A stretch of 64,000 nucleotides of DNA from Drosophila miranda (taxonomy: Eukaryota; Arthropoda; Insecta; Diptera; Drosophilidae): assembly GCF_003369915.1 (NCBI RefSeq), contig NC_046675.1:6634001-6698000 (forward strand). Direction: 5' to 3'. The notes beneath the pieces are model-generated. The model saw nothing but the letters and a program-made list of their open reading frames with translations, searched no databases and was not told the origin of the DNA. Every line of letters begins with the position of its first letter. Position 1 is the first letter of the stretch. The translations under genes were made by a program, and so were the position numbers. This document shows, one piece after another, positions 1 to 17,317 of the stretch.

Positions 1-327
1 AATACAGACACAGCCGTGTATCTGTGTGACTGTCATTATTTAGATGGTTTTTAATAGCTCTCTTGTAATGTAATGCAATTAGAGAGCGGCAGGATGTACG
101 CTTTAATCGAATTGCTTGTGGAATTATTCAGCCACAGGCCATGTGGGGGGTGGGCTCTGGGGGAGGCTGTACTGCATAGTTCAAGGACATTGGAATATTT
201 TCCGTATACATACGAAACAGGACTGGCTGTTCTTGAAGTCCTGCCGGAGTAGAAAAGATAATTGAATTTTTGGACACGATTTATGTATAATCGAATTTGT
301 GTGTGCTTGTGTGTGTGTGTGTTGCAG

Positions 328-5864
<5,537 letters not shown>

Positions 5865-6132
5865 GCAGAATGAATGATGGATCATTGCTAGGCATGGCAT
5901 GATTAGGCATAGTGCATACAAAACTATATATATACAATATATATACACACATTTTACATTATATTTTACTATACGCGCGGAACAGCAGAAAAGAGAAAGC
6001 ATATATATACCTATATGTATACAAATATTATGTACTTCTATATATATTTTAAATGTATTATGTAGTTCAACAAAAACTCGGAAAAAAACAAACAAAAAAA
6101 GGACATTTAGCAGCGAAAGTAAACGAGAGAGT

Positions 6133-6164
<32 letters not shown>

Positions 6165-6835
6165 AAGGTACTAAGCAACAACCACTAAAATGTATGTGTA
6201 GTTACGAGAAGCGCAAGCAATTTTAAGTATAATTTTTTGTATAAAGATGCTGTAAAACGCGTCAGAGAACGACGACGACGACGACGACAAAAGAAGATTC
6301 ACTGAATGTTCATAAATGTTTACAACAAGAAAAAAAAAAACGATATGTGTGCTCCTGACTTCCTTACATACAACACACAACACCCAACACCCAACCCACA
6401 CTAAACACAACACCCAACATAATACATTTTACAGCTCCAAAAACGGATACGAATACGGGATACGGAATACGGAAATACACTTGTTAACGAATGCGTGTGT
6501 ATACCGACATGTTTCAGATGAAATTTAAAACGTGTTTTAATGATTTTAAGCAGGCAACATGCAGCAGCAGCAACTACTACTATAAATGTAACAATTCAAT
6601 GTGATAGCAAAAGAAAACCAGACGATGTTGATGTGTACAGAGGAGGAGAGAGTATAGGCATAGGTTGATTAATTTAGAGAACAGCCAGGCAGAGAGGGTG
6701 TACGTGTACCACTCGTATGTATGTGCGGAATATTTACAGCTCGTTTATTCAAGACGAATCAGCAACAGCAACAGCAACCATCAAATCAAACACCTATCTA
6801 TAATTATAGCAATAAACTTGCCGGATATACTGAAC
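5865..6835 (+). other. wge 3' UTR, AT-rich with simple repeats
   Basis: This stretch downstream of the wge stop has no coding signal. It is AT-rich, with TATATA runs at 5925-6050, a GA run near 6140, a GAC run near 6270 and many A-runs. An AATAAA at about 6810 is the most convincing cleavage signal before the next gene, which would make the 3' UTR nearly 1 kb. The extent is inferred, not shown. Confidence 0.5.
6134..6162. repeat. GA dinucleotide microsatellite
   Basis: About fourteen uninterrupted GA units lie in the putative wge 3' UTR. Such runs bind GAGA factor in flies, but inside a 3' UTR this is more likely an ordinary polymorphic microsatellite. Confidence 0.85.
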
Positions 6836-7343
6836 AAGCTACTGTCTGTCTCTGTCTCCGGGGGCCAACTAAATCCTTTCGCTGGGGGTTTTCCCCAGGA
6901 ATTTGGCAGGTAAAGTGGAACCAATGACGACTACCGTATACCCAACGGGGATTTTTCTATATGGAATGGACCATACAAATGAATGTACCCGTTTTGCCGG
7001 AAGCGTAGGCATGACAAATGCGTGTCTGTCGATTCAAAGAGCCATGAATCGAAGCCCCGGCCCGCCCCGGGTGCCCTCCACCCACTGTCAAATGCGTGCG
7101 TTGCCTGGCTGCGGGGGTCACGAGTCACGAGTGTGTCCTGGCATCGATCAAACAATAGGAAAATTTGCATTTTGGCCAGTGCCCTGGGCCCCAGGCTATT
7201 GGAAATAGGATAGACGGTGGAACGACGGATGCGTGCCTGCGAGACACAATAATTAAAAAGCGATTTGTTTAGGGCCAGGCGCAGGCAATCGGTTGTGTTG
7301 TGTCAGGGGGTTGCCGCCGCCGGCCAGGCCCCCCACCGAAAAA

Positions 7344-10161
7344 ATGAGCACCACTCCGAAATGGTACTGCCGCAACAAATCCCAGCCGATGCACACGTTC
7401 GCGGAAATCGGCAAATTGGGCCTGGAGCTACGCCGGATTAGCAAACGGATCGTGATCGATGTCAATTCAGCGATATTCAGCGAGCATGTAAGTGGATCTC
7501 TAAGCTGCGATCACCATAGACTCACGGCTCTGTTAGGATACCATTTTGGAGGAGTGCGAGCGTGTGGTGGAGCAGTACTGGAACCTGAAGGATGAGACAA
7601 AGAACGCCGACTTTCAGTCGCTCTCGAAGAAGATCAAGCGCAGTCCCTACAACCAGCTGCTGATGAAGAAGTTCCATCTGGTGATGGAGCTGAACGACAG
7701 GCGCTTCTGTCAGCTGACCTTTGTGCTCAAGCGAACGGTGGGTCCAGCCTTCTGCCTCCTGATCTCAGTGATGATTGATCCCGTTTCAGTTGAGCTTACT
7801 GCTCCGCAAGTCCATGCAGTCGGAGATGTGGCTCAACTGGGCGCTCCACATAACCCAGCTGTACAACAAGTGTCGCAAAGTGGAGAAGCCCCTGTTGCAG
7901 CCAGAAGTGGAGCCGGTCGAGGACGATTCGGACGATGGAGAGCCCAAGCTGAGTGGCAAACGGAAGGAGGAGATGCATGCCAATGTGTGCAGCAACATGT
8001 TTCCGGGACTACTACTCACGCTCAAGCCAATCGATTTTGGCTACGTTCTGCAGGTGGGTTTCCCTTCTAGACCTATGACCTTTAAGGATTGTGTTTGTTT
8101 TCCTTGCAGCTTGTTGCCCAGACACGTGTGGAGCAGAATGCTCTGGATCTGGTGTTCGGTCTGTTTAACATGGGCGAGCAGGATGCCTGGCGAGAGCAGC
8201 AGAACCACGAGTCCACTTCCTCCAGTCTGGAGATATTGCGCACTCTCAACATCTCCTTTGCCGCCGGCGACTATCCGCCGTACTGTGACTCTGCCCAGGA
8301 CTGCAAGGCCATGCAGATTGCCGATGGCAATCTACAGCTTCAGGATGCCGACCAAGATCACCAGAGTCTGCGATGCAAGCATACCGAGAGCTTTCTGCAG
8401 AAGGAGCGCGTGTTCATAGCCCAGCTGATAGCCAAGGCAACGGAGATAAGTCCGACCATCTTCGGTGGGTAATCACAATCATTCAGAGTATACATCTATA
8501 TGTCTATAATCTCCCGCAGACAATGGCAAGGGCGGCACTGTGGACATGAATGTGTACATTGTGAAGGGACTGCGCCTGCTCTGGTCCTATGTGGGCATCA
8601 TATTGGATCACATACTCCTCTGGTGGATAGACACGCCGGTATCCTGCTACAGTCTCACCCACATAGACTCCATTCGCAGCTGGCTCTATCATCAGAATGT
8701 GAATGGTAAGGAATTCAAACAAAGTGTCACCTATTTTGAGTTGCATTTCCTTCCATCAGATATACCGGAACCAGTATTCTCTACGCTGCGTGGCATTGGG
8801 GAGATCCTGACTGGTTTTGTTTGCAATAACATTTGGGATCAGCTCTTCCGCCTGACTCTCATATCATCGAACGACTCGAAGCGCCTGGTGGATGTGGTTG
8901 TGGAACAGTACCGCGATTGCCCCAAGAATGTGAGTGTGTGCCATACCTTATACTTTTTTTCCCACTTGTAACTATCTATAATGTCTATGAACAGGCTTCT
9001 GGAACCCCCACTGGCACTGTGTGGATTAGTATATTCGCGAATCTCGTGAATTTGAGCAATCAGTATTTCTCCAACTTGGAGGCCCACAACAACTCCAGTC
9101 TGCTGCCAGTGGCCGAGCAGATACCCATATTGCATAGGCTGGGTATGGCCGAGAGGTACTCTAGAGGAGATCTGTCAGTCATGTGTGTCCAATTTCAGAT
9201 CACTCTGTCCACTCGATGCGCCTGTGGGTCACCGAACAGGCCAAGCTGCTGTGCTGCGAGTGGCAAATGGATCGCTTCTTCCAGATTTTGGAGCACGATG
9301 TGAAGCTCTGCCTGAATGTATTCATCACCTTTAAACTGCCGAAACTCACTGCCGATCTAAGCGATATCCTCATGCTGGTCTGTGTGGCACTGCGGACCAA
9401 GCTGATAGCCGAAGTCAATGCCAATATAGACAAGTTAAAGGTAAGGCTAGCCATCAATCTGTTAACTCTCTATCGTTCTGTTTGTGCTCCATAGAAAACC
9501 ACCGACGAGTGTGTTCAGATATTGTCAGCGGTCTGTCGAGTCCTTAGTCTGGCCAATTTTACGCTCTGCTTTCCTGCCGCCAACTTTTGGCAGCGCGAGA
9601 TCTACAACAACGAGGAGAAGAGCCTGTATGTGGGCTATGTGCTGGACGAGATCTACCTGCCCACCATACGTGCCACCAAGGACATTGTCATACTGAAGCT
9701 CATCTTGAAGCTGATCTGCGAGGCCTGGCTGGACTTTATCTTCCAGAAGCGCATTCGTTTCAGCATCAATGGAGCCGTGCGACTGCTCAACGACTTTGAC
9801 GATGTCCGCGAATGGATCTTGGCCTGCACATTGCTGGACGAACAGCAGCTGGAGAAGCTGAGCAATCACGAGGTGCTGCGCATGTGCAAGGGAGTGGGCA
9901 AGATACTCCTGCGAAAGCCAGAGGATGTCATCTCCATTAGCCAATCGCCCAAGTACGACAAGAAGGCGCGTAAGTTAAGCCATAGGTCTTCGGGCTACCT
10001 GTTGGCTGATACCCCATTTGCCCTTTACAGAGGACACTGCCGGCCAGGACACCCAGCTGCCGTCGGAGATGTTTGTCTCCAATCAGAAGCACTGGCTCCA
10101 GTTGCGTGCCAGCAGCGGCAGTGGCTTCCCCTTCCTGAAACTGTGCTGCGGCGATCTCTAG
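7344..10161 (+). CDS. CCDC142-like protein
   Basis: Ten exons splice in frame: 7344-7487, 7537-7737, 7790-8053, 8110-8464, 8520-8705, 8760-8929, 8995-9142, 9199-9440, 9495-9969 and 10031-10161, giving 771 residues. All nine introns are about 50-65 bp. The chosen ATG has a good context (AAAA before it) and starts the only continuous frame. The protein looks entirely helical, without a signal peptide or membrane span. The C-terminal third (CEAWLDFIFQKRIRFS, then RLLNDFDDVREWI) resembles the conserved region of animal CCDC142, whose molecular role is not established. A short acidic linker near 7905-7950 (EPVEDDSDDGEPK) breaks the helical pattern. The gene runs tail-to-tail with the PUL-domain gene, with 124 bp between stop codons. 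The family assignment is from remembered similarity and is moderate; the gene structure is firm. Confidence 0.75.
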
Positions 10162-10285
10162 GATTGTCTGGGCATACAAATGTGTTTATTGTCTTGCGCA
10201 AAATGCTTTACAAAAAGAGAAAGATCTAAAATATACGAGTATATAGAAAAGGGATGTGTTCGGGGGGGTTCTTGGAAGGATCCGC

Positions 10286-11438
10286 CTAGGCGGGCACTTT
10301 GCGACTAATGATCTTTACTAGCTCATCGACACGCTCGCTCTTGCCGGTAAATTGTTTTGGATGCGGTCCAATCATCTGAATGATCATTGGTACGTCTTGC
10401 GAGACCTAAAAACAAAACGAAGATTAATGAAAAATATGCCAATTGTTGACAGCTGTCAACGCGAAATGGGAATATGGGTCAATACCTCGATGAAGCGTGC
10501 GAGGGCCTTCAATGTGCGATAGATCTGATCTTCGTTGGGACTGCTCTGGAAGAACTGCAGAATGGCCATGGCCAGCTCCACGGCGATGTCATCAAAGACC
10601 TGATAAAGCACAATCAGATATTAGTAAAGTACTTCTGACGTTGGGGCTTCCTTTCATACCACAGTCTTCACTTCCTTGATGGCAATATTGTAGAGGATCA
10701 TGCTGCCAATGTTTTTCAACTGCGGGCAATTGGAGAGGATGCAGTGGACGGCCACCTTGGTGGTGACACGTATATTGGAGGTTGTCTGGCCATTGTATTC
10801 CCACTCGGAAATGTAGAGCAGCCATTCGGAGGGACCAACGTTCTCAAAGAGGTTGCACATCTGTTGAACAGATCATAAATATATGGGATAGCAAATGGTT
10901 GGCTTTTGGCCCTCTACTCACAAACATGGCCCAGGCCTGCTGCTCCTCGGGTGTGTGCTTATCAATGTCCTGGGCAAAGTTCATCAGCGTATGATCCCGG
11001 CGATCCTGGTGCAAAATAATGATCACATCGTCCTTGAGGGCCGCATAGGCCAATGTCCGTATCAGATGTATCCGTGTGTCTGGGGAAAAGGCCTGAGTAT
11101 CGCGCAGTACTCGCTGCACGAAGACCAGAAAATTGTCACCCAATGCCCAGGAGCCATCGTCCTCGATCAAATACTGATGCAGCTCCTCCATGGCCACCTC
11201 CTCCTCTTTGTAGATCTTGCCATCCAGCAGTTTCACTAGGCTTTCTAGTTCAGTCTTTATCTGAGACGAAACGATACCAATACCATTTCAAATCCCTTTC
11301 CCTCTTCTATTTTAAATGACTTACATCGATGTCTTTGCAGACCAGCGCCGGTTCGCGCGGTATCTCTTTCTCCTCCGTGGACTTGGAGCGCTCCTTGCCA
11401 TTTTGCGGCTGCTGTTGTTGGGCTGCGGGCTCTGACAT
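10286..11438 (-). CDS. small stand-alone PUL-domain (ARM-like) protein
   Basis: Five exons on the minus strand, 11438-11325, 11260-10922, 10860-10660, 10599-10486 and 10405-10286, give 295 residues; every intron is phase 0. After a short Gln/Glu-rich N-terminus (about 38 residues) the rest is helical repeat sequence matching the feel of the PUL domain of PLAA/Ufd3/Doa1: MFMCNLFENVG, then NIRVTTKVAVHCILSNC, then IYRTLKALARFIE near the C-terminus. In PLAA the PUL domain binds Cdc48/p97 and is preceded by WD40 repeats and a PFU domain; neither is present here. It may therefore be an adaptor of the p97/ubiquitin system, but that is inference from the domain alone. The stop lies 124 bp from the stop of the convergent CCDC142-like gene. 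Confidence 0.75.
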
Positions 11439-12950
11439 CTTTTGTCTATAAATAGTCGAGTGAGGAAATTAATAAAATAAATTTCTGTATTTAAAAATAA
11501 GTATCTACATATGTGGATGGGAGAGGGGCCTGCAGCAGAACAGGCCATACGCCATTATGGCCATTAATTGTACTGCTTTTCACCTTTTTATGATGTATGC
11601 TTATTTTTTTACGATCCGCACGGCCTCTTCTTTCCATCTCAATGTTGTAATTTAAAGTCCAATTATCGTGCGATCGTGCCGAAATGTTTACAATTTCGAC
11701 ACAAGAAAATATGCGAGGAATTCCCATTTTTCATATGGTAAACAAAGAGGCGGAAAAACTCTCAATGTTGCAAAAATGAACAACGATTTGGGCAATGGGT
11801 AAACGGGGAAAATGGCAAAAGCCGGCGGCTACAGCAATTGGTAGAGACAAAACAGGACAGAGAAAAAGTTGTCAAACCGAAGTGTGACAGTAAAACTGAG
11901 AAAAACTCAAAATAGCCGCGGTATTTATAGGTCTTTTACTTTACGTAGACAAAAAAGCGAAATAACAAGGTACAGAAGATTCGAACAGGCAACAGGAAAA
12001 ACGTATGCAATGCGATACAGAAGGGCCATGGTATGGCATCTCTACTGCACTTATGAATACTCATAATCGCATTATGCATTCGAATTACGTCAATTAATTA
12101 GCTTAATTTATAGTTTTCCAAATTACTCACATGCTATTTTAGTAGAAGTGACACAGAAATTCCTTCACTTTCGACACCAATTCCGGTCACGGAAAACCGA
12201 ACAAAAAAACACACACAAAAAGGCCAAATCGGAACGTGGCACAGAGTTGCGATTTGTTTATACGAAATTTTACAATATTAATTTATTTTTCCAGATCAAA
12301 TTTATTTCTATGCTGCTGGGGGCTGTTGCGCTTGTTGCAATTTTTTCTGAGGAGTACGCGAACCGAACCGTTCCCACAGAGAATCGATTCGAAATTGCCT
12401 CTGTTTTAGCCGAAAAAATCCCGTGAAAGTCTCTGCTGGTGTGGAAATCTTTTCGGAAAATGCACACTTGGCCACGAGAACGTGTGTGATGTACATAGGC
12501 ATCGGTGAGTATGTTTTCGTTTGCTTCGCATCGGGTTTTTTATAAATAGACGGTCGGTTCTCTCAAATGTGTTCTGCCTATGCAGCTACACTGCTCGAAA
12601 ACCAGTGGAGATGCTTTCGCTCTTTAAGAATTTCAATTTAAATACCCCCCTGAATGTTGAACCCTTGGCAAGGGCAAGGACCAAGCACCAAACACCAAGG
12701 ACCGCAAACGTCAATGCAATGTCGTTCGACTGGGGAATGGGGGATGGAGGGGGGCCATCGTAGAGCTGGGTAAGGTCGGGAAAAACACAAAAAGCTATTA
12801 ACTGGCAACCAAAACACATTCGACGCTCCGCAGGACGTCCTGTCACACTCTGAAAGCAACAAGTCTCACATTGCGTATCCGACATGTTGACCGAGGCCCA
12901 AGCCAGCGCTCCATTCATTTGGCTCTCGAGTGTTAAGCGAAGCGGGCGTT
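11439..12950. other. intergenic region upstream of the PUL gene and CCAP
   Basis: This divergent spacer lies between the PUL-domain gene (-) and CCAP (+). It carries the 5' regions of both. The longest open frames (about 65-110 codons) lack splice context or family resemblance and look spurious. A TATAAATA sits at 11447-11454 on the plus strand just before the PUL start, but in the wrong orientation for it. No RNA gene or mobile element was recognised. Confidence 0.5.
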
Positions 12951-12958
12951 GCTCAAAC

Positions 12959-12996
12959 TATAAACGGATCCTAATAATTTACAATATTTTTCATTC
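12959..12996 (+). promoter_or_regulatory. candidate CCAP core promoter (TATA + Inr)
   Basis: TATAAAC at 12959-12965 is followed 34 bp later by TCATTC at 12991-12996, an initiator-like element. This would give a very short leader, about 14 nt, before the CCAP start at 13007. The spacing is right for a fly TATA/Inr pair, but the short leader makes it a tentative call. Confidence 0.4.
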
Positions 12997-13006
12997 TGTC
13001 ATCATC

Positions 13007-13872
13007 ATGAAGAGTTCTCTTAAAATGTGCCTGGGCCTGGTGGTGCTCCTGATTTGCATGCTCTCGGGCAATGCATCGCTGGAGAGGGAAAACAATGAAG
13101 TGAATAACTTGTCGAATGTGAGTTCAACACACTATCAGGATGTGTTCTAGCTCGTTTATTTAGGGACTTAAGCAATGAATAATGCGTATAAGATATGGTT
13201 CAAATGAAGCGTCCCTGAACTTCACAATCTAAGCTGATAGCACAAAATATTTCATCACAGCTTGTCTATAAGTGAAATGACACAAGTGTGATAATATTTC
13301 GTTGGGTTTGCTGCCATTCCATAAAAGAAAATCCCCTGCCGCGGTGTCAGAATTTAAAAAAAAAACCATTAAACATAAGTGCAGCTTTTAAATATGACTC
13401 AATTGCAGTCCCATTCAAATCGTTTATGTTTTTCTTTGCACAGCACAAACTCAGCGGAGTTATACAGTGGAAGTACGAGAAGCGACCCTTTTGCAATGCC
13501 TTCACAGGTAACATTCCGAAGAGTCCCAGATTTCCAGGTGCATATCATCAGATTTCCCTTTCAATATCTGCAGGATGTGGACGCAAGCGTACTTCGTATC
13601 CCTCGTATCCGCCCTTTTCGCTGATAAAACGCAACGAGCTTGAGGAAAAGCCCTATAACAATGAGTATTTGTCGGAGGGACTGAGTGATCTGATCGATAT
13701 CAATGCCGAGCCAGCTGTGGAGAATGTGCAGAAGCAAATAATGTCCCAGGCGAAGATCTTCGAGGCCATCAAGGAGGCCAGCAAGGAGATCTTCAGACAG
13801 AAGAGCAACAGGCAGAAAATGCTGGAGAACGGACAGCGGCTACAAATGCAGGAGGAGCGTGAGAATATTTAA
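13007..13872 (+). CDS. CCAP: crustacean cardioactive peptide (CCAP) precursor
   Basis: Three exons, 13007-13117, 13444-13507 and 13574-13872, give a 157-residue neuropeptide precursor. Residues 1-23 form a signal peptide (CLGLVVLLICMLSG core). The mature peptide PFCNAFTGC lies between KR and GRKR, so it would be released by dibasic cleavage, amidated on the Cys using the following Gly, and closed by a Cys3-Cys9 disulphide. The peptide sequence is the invariant arthropod CCAP. The rest is a CCAP-associated region, including a block EYLSEGLSDLIDINAEPA that matches the fly precursor as I remember it. CCAP acts through a G-protein-coupled receptor in heart-rate control and the ecdysis sequence. 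Intron 2 (66 bp) falls inside the Gly codon of the mature peptide. Confidence 0.97.
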
Positions 13873-14031
13873 AGGCCAACGAACTGACGACCCCCCACGC
13901 CAACCCGACACGACACCACATCGATAGTTATCACAACGGTTCTGTTATTGTATATAATACATACATACATACACTATATATCTATATATTTGACCCTGAA
14001 TTAAGAGAGAGATTCTACATTGAAAGCATCC

Positions 14032-14037
14032 AATAAA
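14032..14037 (+). terminator. CCAP polyadenylation signal AATAAA
   Basis: AATAAA lies 160 bp after the CCAP stop codon and is followed by a GT-rich stretch (TGTTGACTTGATGTGG, then TGTTTTGAG), the usual downstream element. Confidence 0.65.
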
Positions 14038-14044
14038 AATTGTT

Positions 14045-15109
14045 GACTTGATGTGGACTGTGTTTTGAGTGTTTTTTTAATAGTCCGGAATAAAACCTTT
14101 GAAAGAATTTAAATAGTGATGGCACAGTGTTAGAAAATGAGAACTTTTTAAGAGATAAAATTAGTTTATAGGCCTGGTTGAGTAGGTCTTATGACCACCT
14201 TCTGTGCTCGTAATGCAAAAACTTTATTAATAATTGCAAAGCCGATTTTGGTTGAGTTTTTGCACGGCATATATATGATATCTACAGCGCTGATACCGAC
14301 AAATACTTATGGATCATAATCAGAAAGATATGGGCATTCATATGATGTATAAATAGGTTTCCAAAAAAAGGGTTCCATTCAAGCAAAAGTGGAAATTTCA
14401 TTCCATTTTTTTAAAGGTTATTCATCTTTGCCATTTCTTTACACATTGTTTTTGTGTGGTAAGCTATTTTTTTTAATATTTTATTTCCTTATGGGCGTTA
14501 GTTACGAACAAAATTAACTACTATTTATTAAAATTGTTCAAAGACTGACAAAGTTATGATATTTTTAGTAAATCAACTTGGGTTGATACTTTCCAAAACT
14601 TGATAAATCCAAACGTCGTCTAAAAGTAACACAAGAATTCCCTGTTTCATTCAGGAAGCCCATACCCAAGACCTACAATAGCTATGTATGTACATACGTG
14701 TACTATTCTACCATCACTTCTGTATTTACAGAACGTGTACCAATGGAAACGTTTCCCGAAAAACCCCCGCTCTGCAGACCCCACGGCCGGAGCTGTTTGA
14801 ATATCATTATAATGAAATGATTGGATAGTTATCACAAAGATTTTATTACGGTAGGACATAATACATAATAGTACGTATATAAATATAATTAGAAATAATT
14901 TAGTTGGCAAGCACCCTACTGACATTGATATTTTTGTTTGTTTTTTGTTTGATAATGCTTATCTGTAGTCGCTTTGGGAACCAGAACCGTTGATAATGAT
15001 AAGACCACTTAATCATTTCACTGCTATCTTAATCTGAATAATCAAAGCAAATCGATAGACTGGCACACTGGCATTGGTATAGAATTTCATAATTATGCAT
15101 AATTTTGGT
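14045..15109. other. intergenic, AT-rich, between CCAP and P450
   Basis: This tail-to-tail spacer is strongly AT-rich, with no convincing open frame. A minus-strand AATAAA (TTTATT near 14838 on the plus strand) about 270 bp beyond the P450 stop is a plausible cleavage signal for that gene. The sequence has the texture of decayed repeats but no element could be named. Confidence 0.45.
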
Positions 15110-16778
15110 TCACTTGGGCAGTCTCTTGGAAAGACGCACCTTGACTCCATCCTTGGGCAGAAGGGCAATGCCGCTGTTCTCGAACTCGAGCTGCCGTTTG
15201 CTCATCACTTCGACGTTGAAGTTCTTGAGGACATTGATAATGGCCAGCTTCGCGTTCACGAGTCCCATGCGTTGGGCTATGCAGATCCTGGGTCCTTCGC
15301 CGAAGGGCATGAAGGCCGTGGGACTGAAGTTGCGATTCTCCTCCGAGTAGCGATCGGGATCGTACGTTTCGGGCTCCGGGAAGTATTCGGCGTCGTGATG
15401 TATGCCATAGAGAGAGATGACCACCGGAGTGCCCTTCGGGATGACATGATCGGTGTCCGGTACGGTGTAGTCCTGGGTGCACTCGCGATTTAGCATGGGA
15501 AGGCCCGGATACTTGCGCAGCGACTCCTGCACGCACAGATCAAGGAACTCCATCTTTTGCAGCGCGTCGTAGGTGATGTGTCCATCGTTCTTTGCGAGTG
15601 TCTCGTCCACCTCGGTCTGCAGGCGCTCCAGCAGTTCCGGATACTGGGCCAGCTCGAACAGAACGAAGGCAGCCGTCGATCCGGTAGTCTCCTGCCCGGC
15701 AATGTAGAATATGAAAGCCTGAGCCGTGATGGCCTCCAATGAGATGCACTTGATTTGGTCTGAGATCAAAAAGAAACTGCTTCACACAACTGTGTTATGG
15801 GAGACGATGTTCAGGCACTCACCGGTAGCGGACTTTTGTATTTTCCATATGTTCTCATCGCTCTCGTCCACTGCGCCCGTATTCCTCAGCTCCATGAGCA
15901 GCTGGAGCAAGTCCTTGCGCACAATACCATGCTTTTCGCGGTACTCTATGGTCTCCTTGACAATTTCCAGCATTGCCAGGGCCACCTGGTTCTTGAATCC
16001 CAATGAGAACAGGAACTTTGCCACTCTGCAAATAAACAAGCAACTCTTTAGCCCTGATTCGGACTGGGATGGGATTGGGATGGACTTACGATGGCACTAG
16101 GAATATCATCATCCCAAACATCGTCGTGAAGCGAGTGTTGCGACGGGCGATTGTCACCAGATTCCGGAACTTGTTGTCCGGTGTCAGGTAGCTGTTCATT
16201 TCCAGGCCAAAGATGGTCGAGGCAATTATGTCGATGGCATAGGTTTGCATCACAGTCTTCAGATCCACCTCCTGGGAGCCCTGTTCCGGCAGAGTCTTCT
16301 GCAAATGGTTGACCATATTGTTGGCGATCTCCTCGGAGGTGCTGAACATTCCCTTGAGTTTGCCGGACGTAAAGCAGGGGGAGAGCTTGTGGCGCATGGA
16401 ACGCCAGCTCTGGCCACGTAGGGCAAATATCGAGCCGGACAACGGATCGTTGACTTCATCGACATACACGCCCCGATCATGGAAGCTGGCGAAATCCTGA
16501 GCCAGCACACGTCGTGCCAGGGCCGCATCGCGCACTAAAACAGCCGGACGGAAGAGCAAGTAAATGCCCAGAAAGCGTTCCTTGCTCTTCTGATATGCAT
16601 CGTAGATGGCCATGCCCATGCCCTTCTCCCGCCGCCAGACACTGTCCAGACATCCGAATGGTATAGTGGAATGTCTATCGAAGGGAAAGCCACGTCTCTC
16701 CCAGTACTGGTAATGGTGCTTCAAATAGAACCAACCCAACGCCAAGAGGGTGCCCGCCAGCACAATGAGGGAAAACAT
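15110..16778 (-). CDS. Cyp6d4: cytochrome P450, CYP6D type
   Basis: Three exons on the minus strand (16778-16090, 16025-15823, 15759-15110) give 513 residues, the normal length of a microsomal P450. Residues 2-20 are a hydrophobic ER anchor followed by a basic/aromatic linker and Pro-containing hinge. The I-helix oxygen-activation motif is AGQETT, the K-helix ExxR is ESLR, and the haem loop is FMPFGEGPRICIAQRMG, with Cys as the fifth iron ligand. The haem loop variant CIAQRMG is typical of the CYP6D subfamily as I remember it. CYP6 enzymes oxidise plant toxins and insecticides or endogenous lipids; the substrate here is unknown. Cyp6d4 is suggested because that gene lies close to CCAP in D. 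melanogaster by memory; the family call is firm, the symbol less so. Nothing is disrupted. Confidence 0.9.
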
Positions 16779-16837
16779 ATTGCAAGTGAATCTAAATTGT
16801 ATTTTCCAACGCGACGTAACTCGAAGCCCGTCTATAG

Positions 16838-16874
16838 TAAACTGAAGCGTTGCTCAGACGACTCTTTATTTATA
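16838..16874 (-). promoter_or_regulatory. P450 core promoter: TATAAATA and TCAGTT initiator
   Basis: On the minus strand TATAAATA occupies 16874-16867, and a consensus fly initiator TCAGTT follows with its A (+1) at 16843, 31 bp from the TATA box. This leaves a 5' UTR of about 64 nt before the ATG at 16778. Spacing and sequences both match the fly consensus. Confidence 0.75.
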
Positions 16875-17317
16875 GAGGCAGCGATTCCGTGCCTTAATCG
16901 ACTTTGTCGGGGCAGGGCAGTGTTCTCTTTTCATAGATAAGCTTTGTAAAGAGCGATAGGTGTGGCGAAATTAAATAAGAGAACCTGTTTGCTGTTCGGA
17001 GTAGAGCTGCGTGGCCTTTGAGTATAAAACAAATCTGTATTTAAATTGATCGCTACTTAAACGAAAACCTTTATTCCACAATTTCTACGATTGGGCTGCT
17101 CCGTGGCGAAGATAGAAATGTTGTACACGTCTTGAGGGATCACACAATAATACAGAAGTTTCATTTCGACTAAAACACTTCAGGGAGATACATTTCTAGT
17201 ATGTATAAACGGTAGAAAATATTCATCCATCAACAACAGCACTTAACTAATAGAAAAGCCTCGAAACTACAGAATGCTACGTAATTCTTTTAGATATAAA
17301 TACTCCTCTGGGGCAAA
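16875..17317. other. short intergenic: P450 upstream region and helicase 3' UTR
   Basis: About 440 bp separate the P450 promoter from the end of the helicase gene, both on the minus strand. TTTATT at 17070-17075 reads as AATAAA on the minus strand, about 245 nt past the helicase stop, and is the likely polyadenylation signal. The remaining ~200 bp must contain the P450 upstream control region; no specific site was recognised. Confidence 0.5.
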
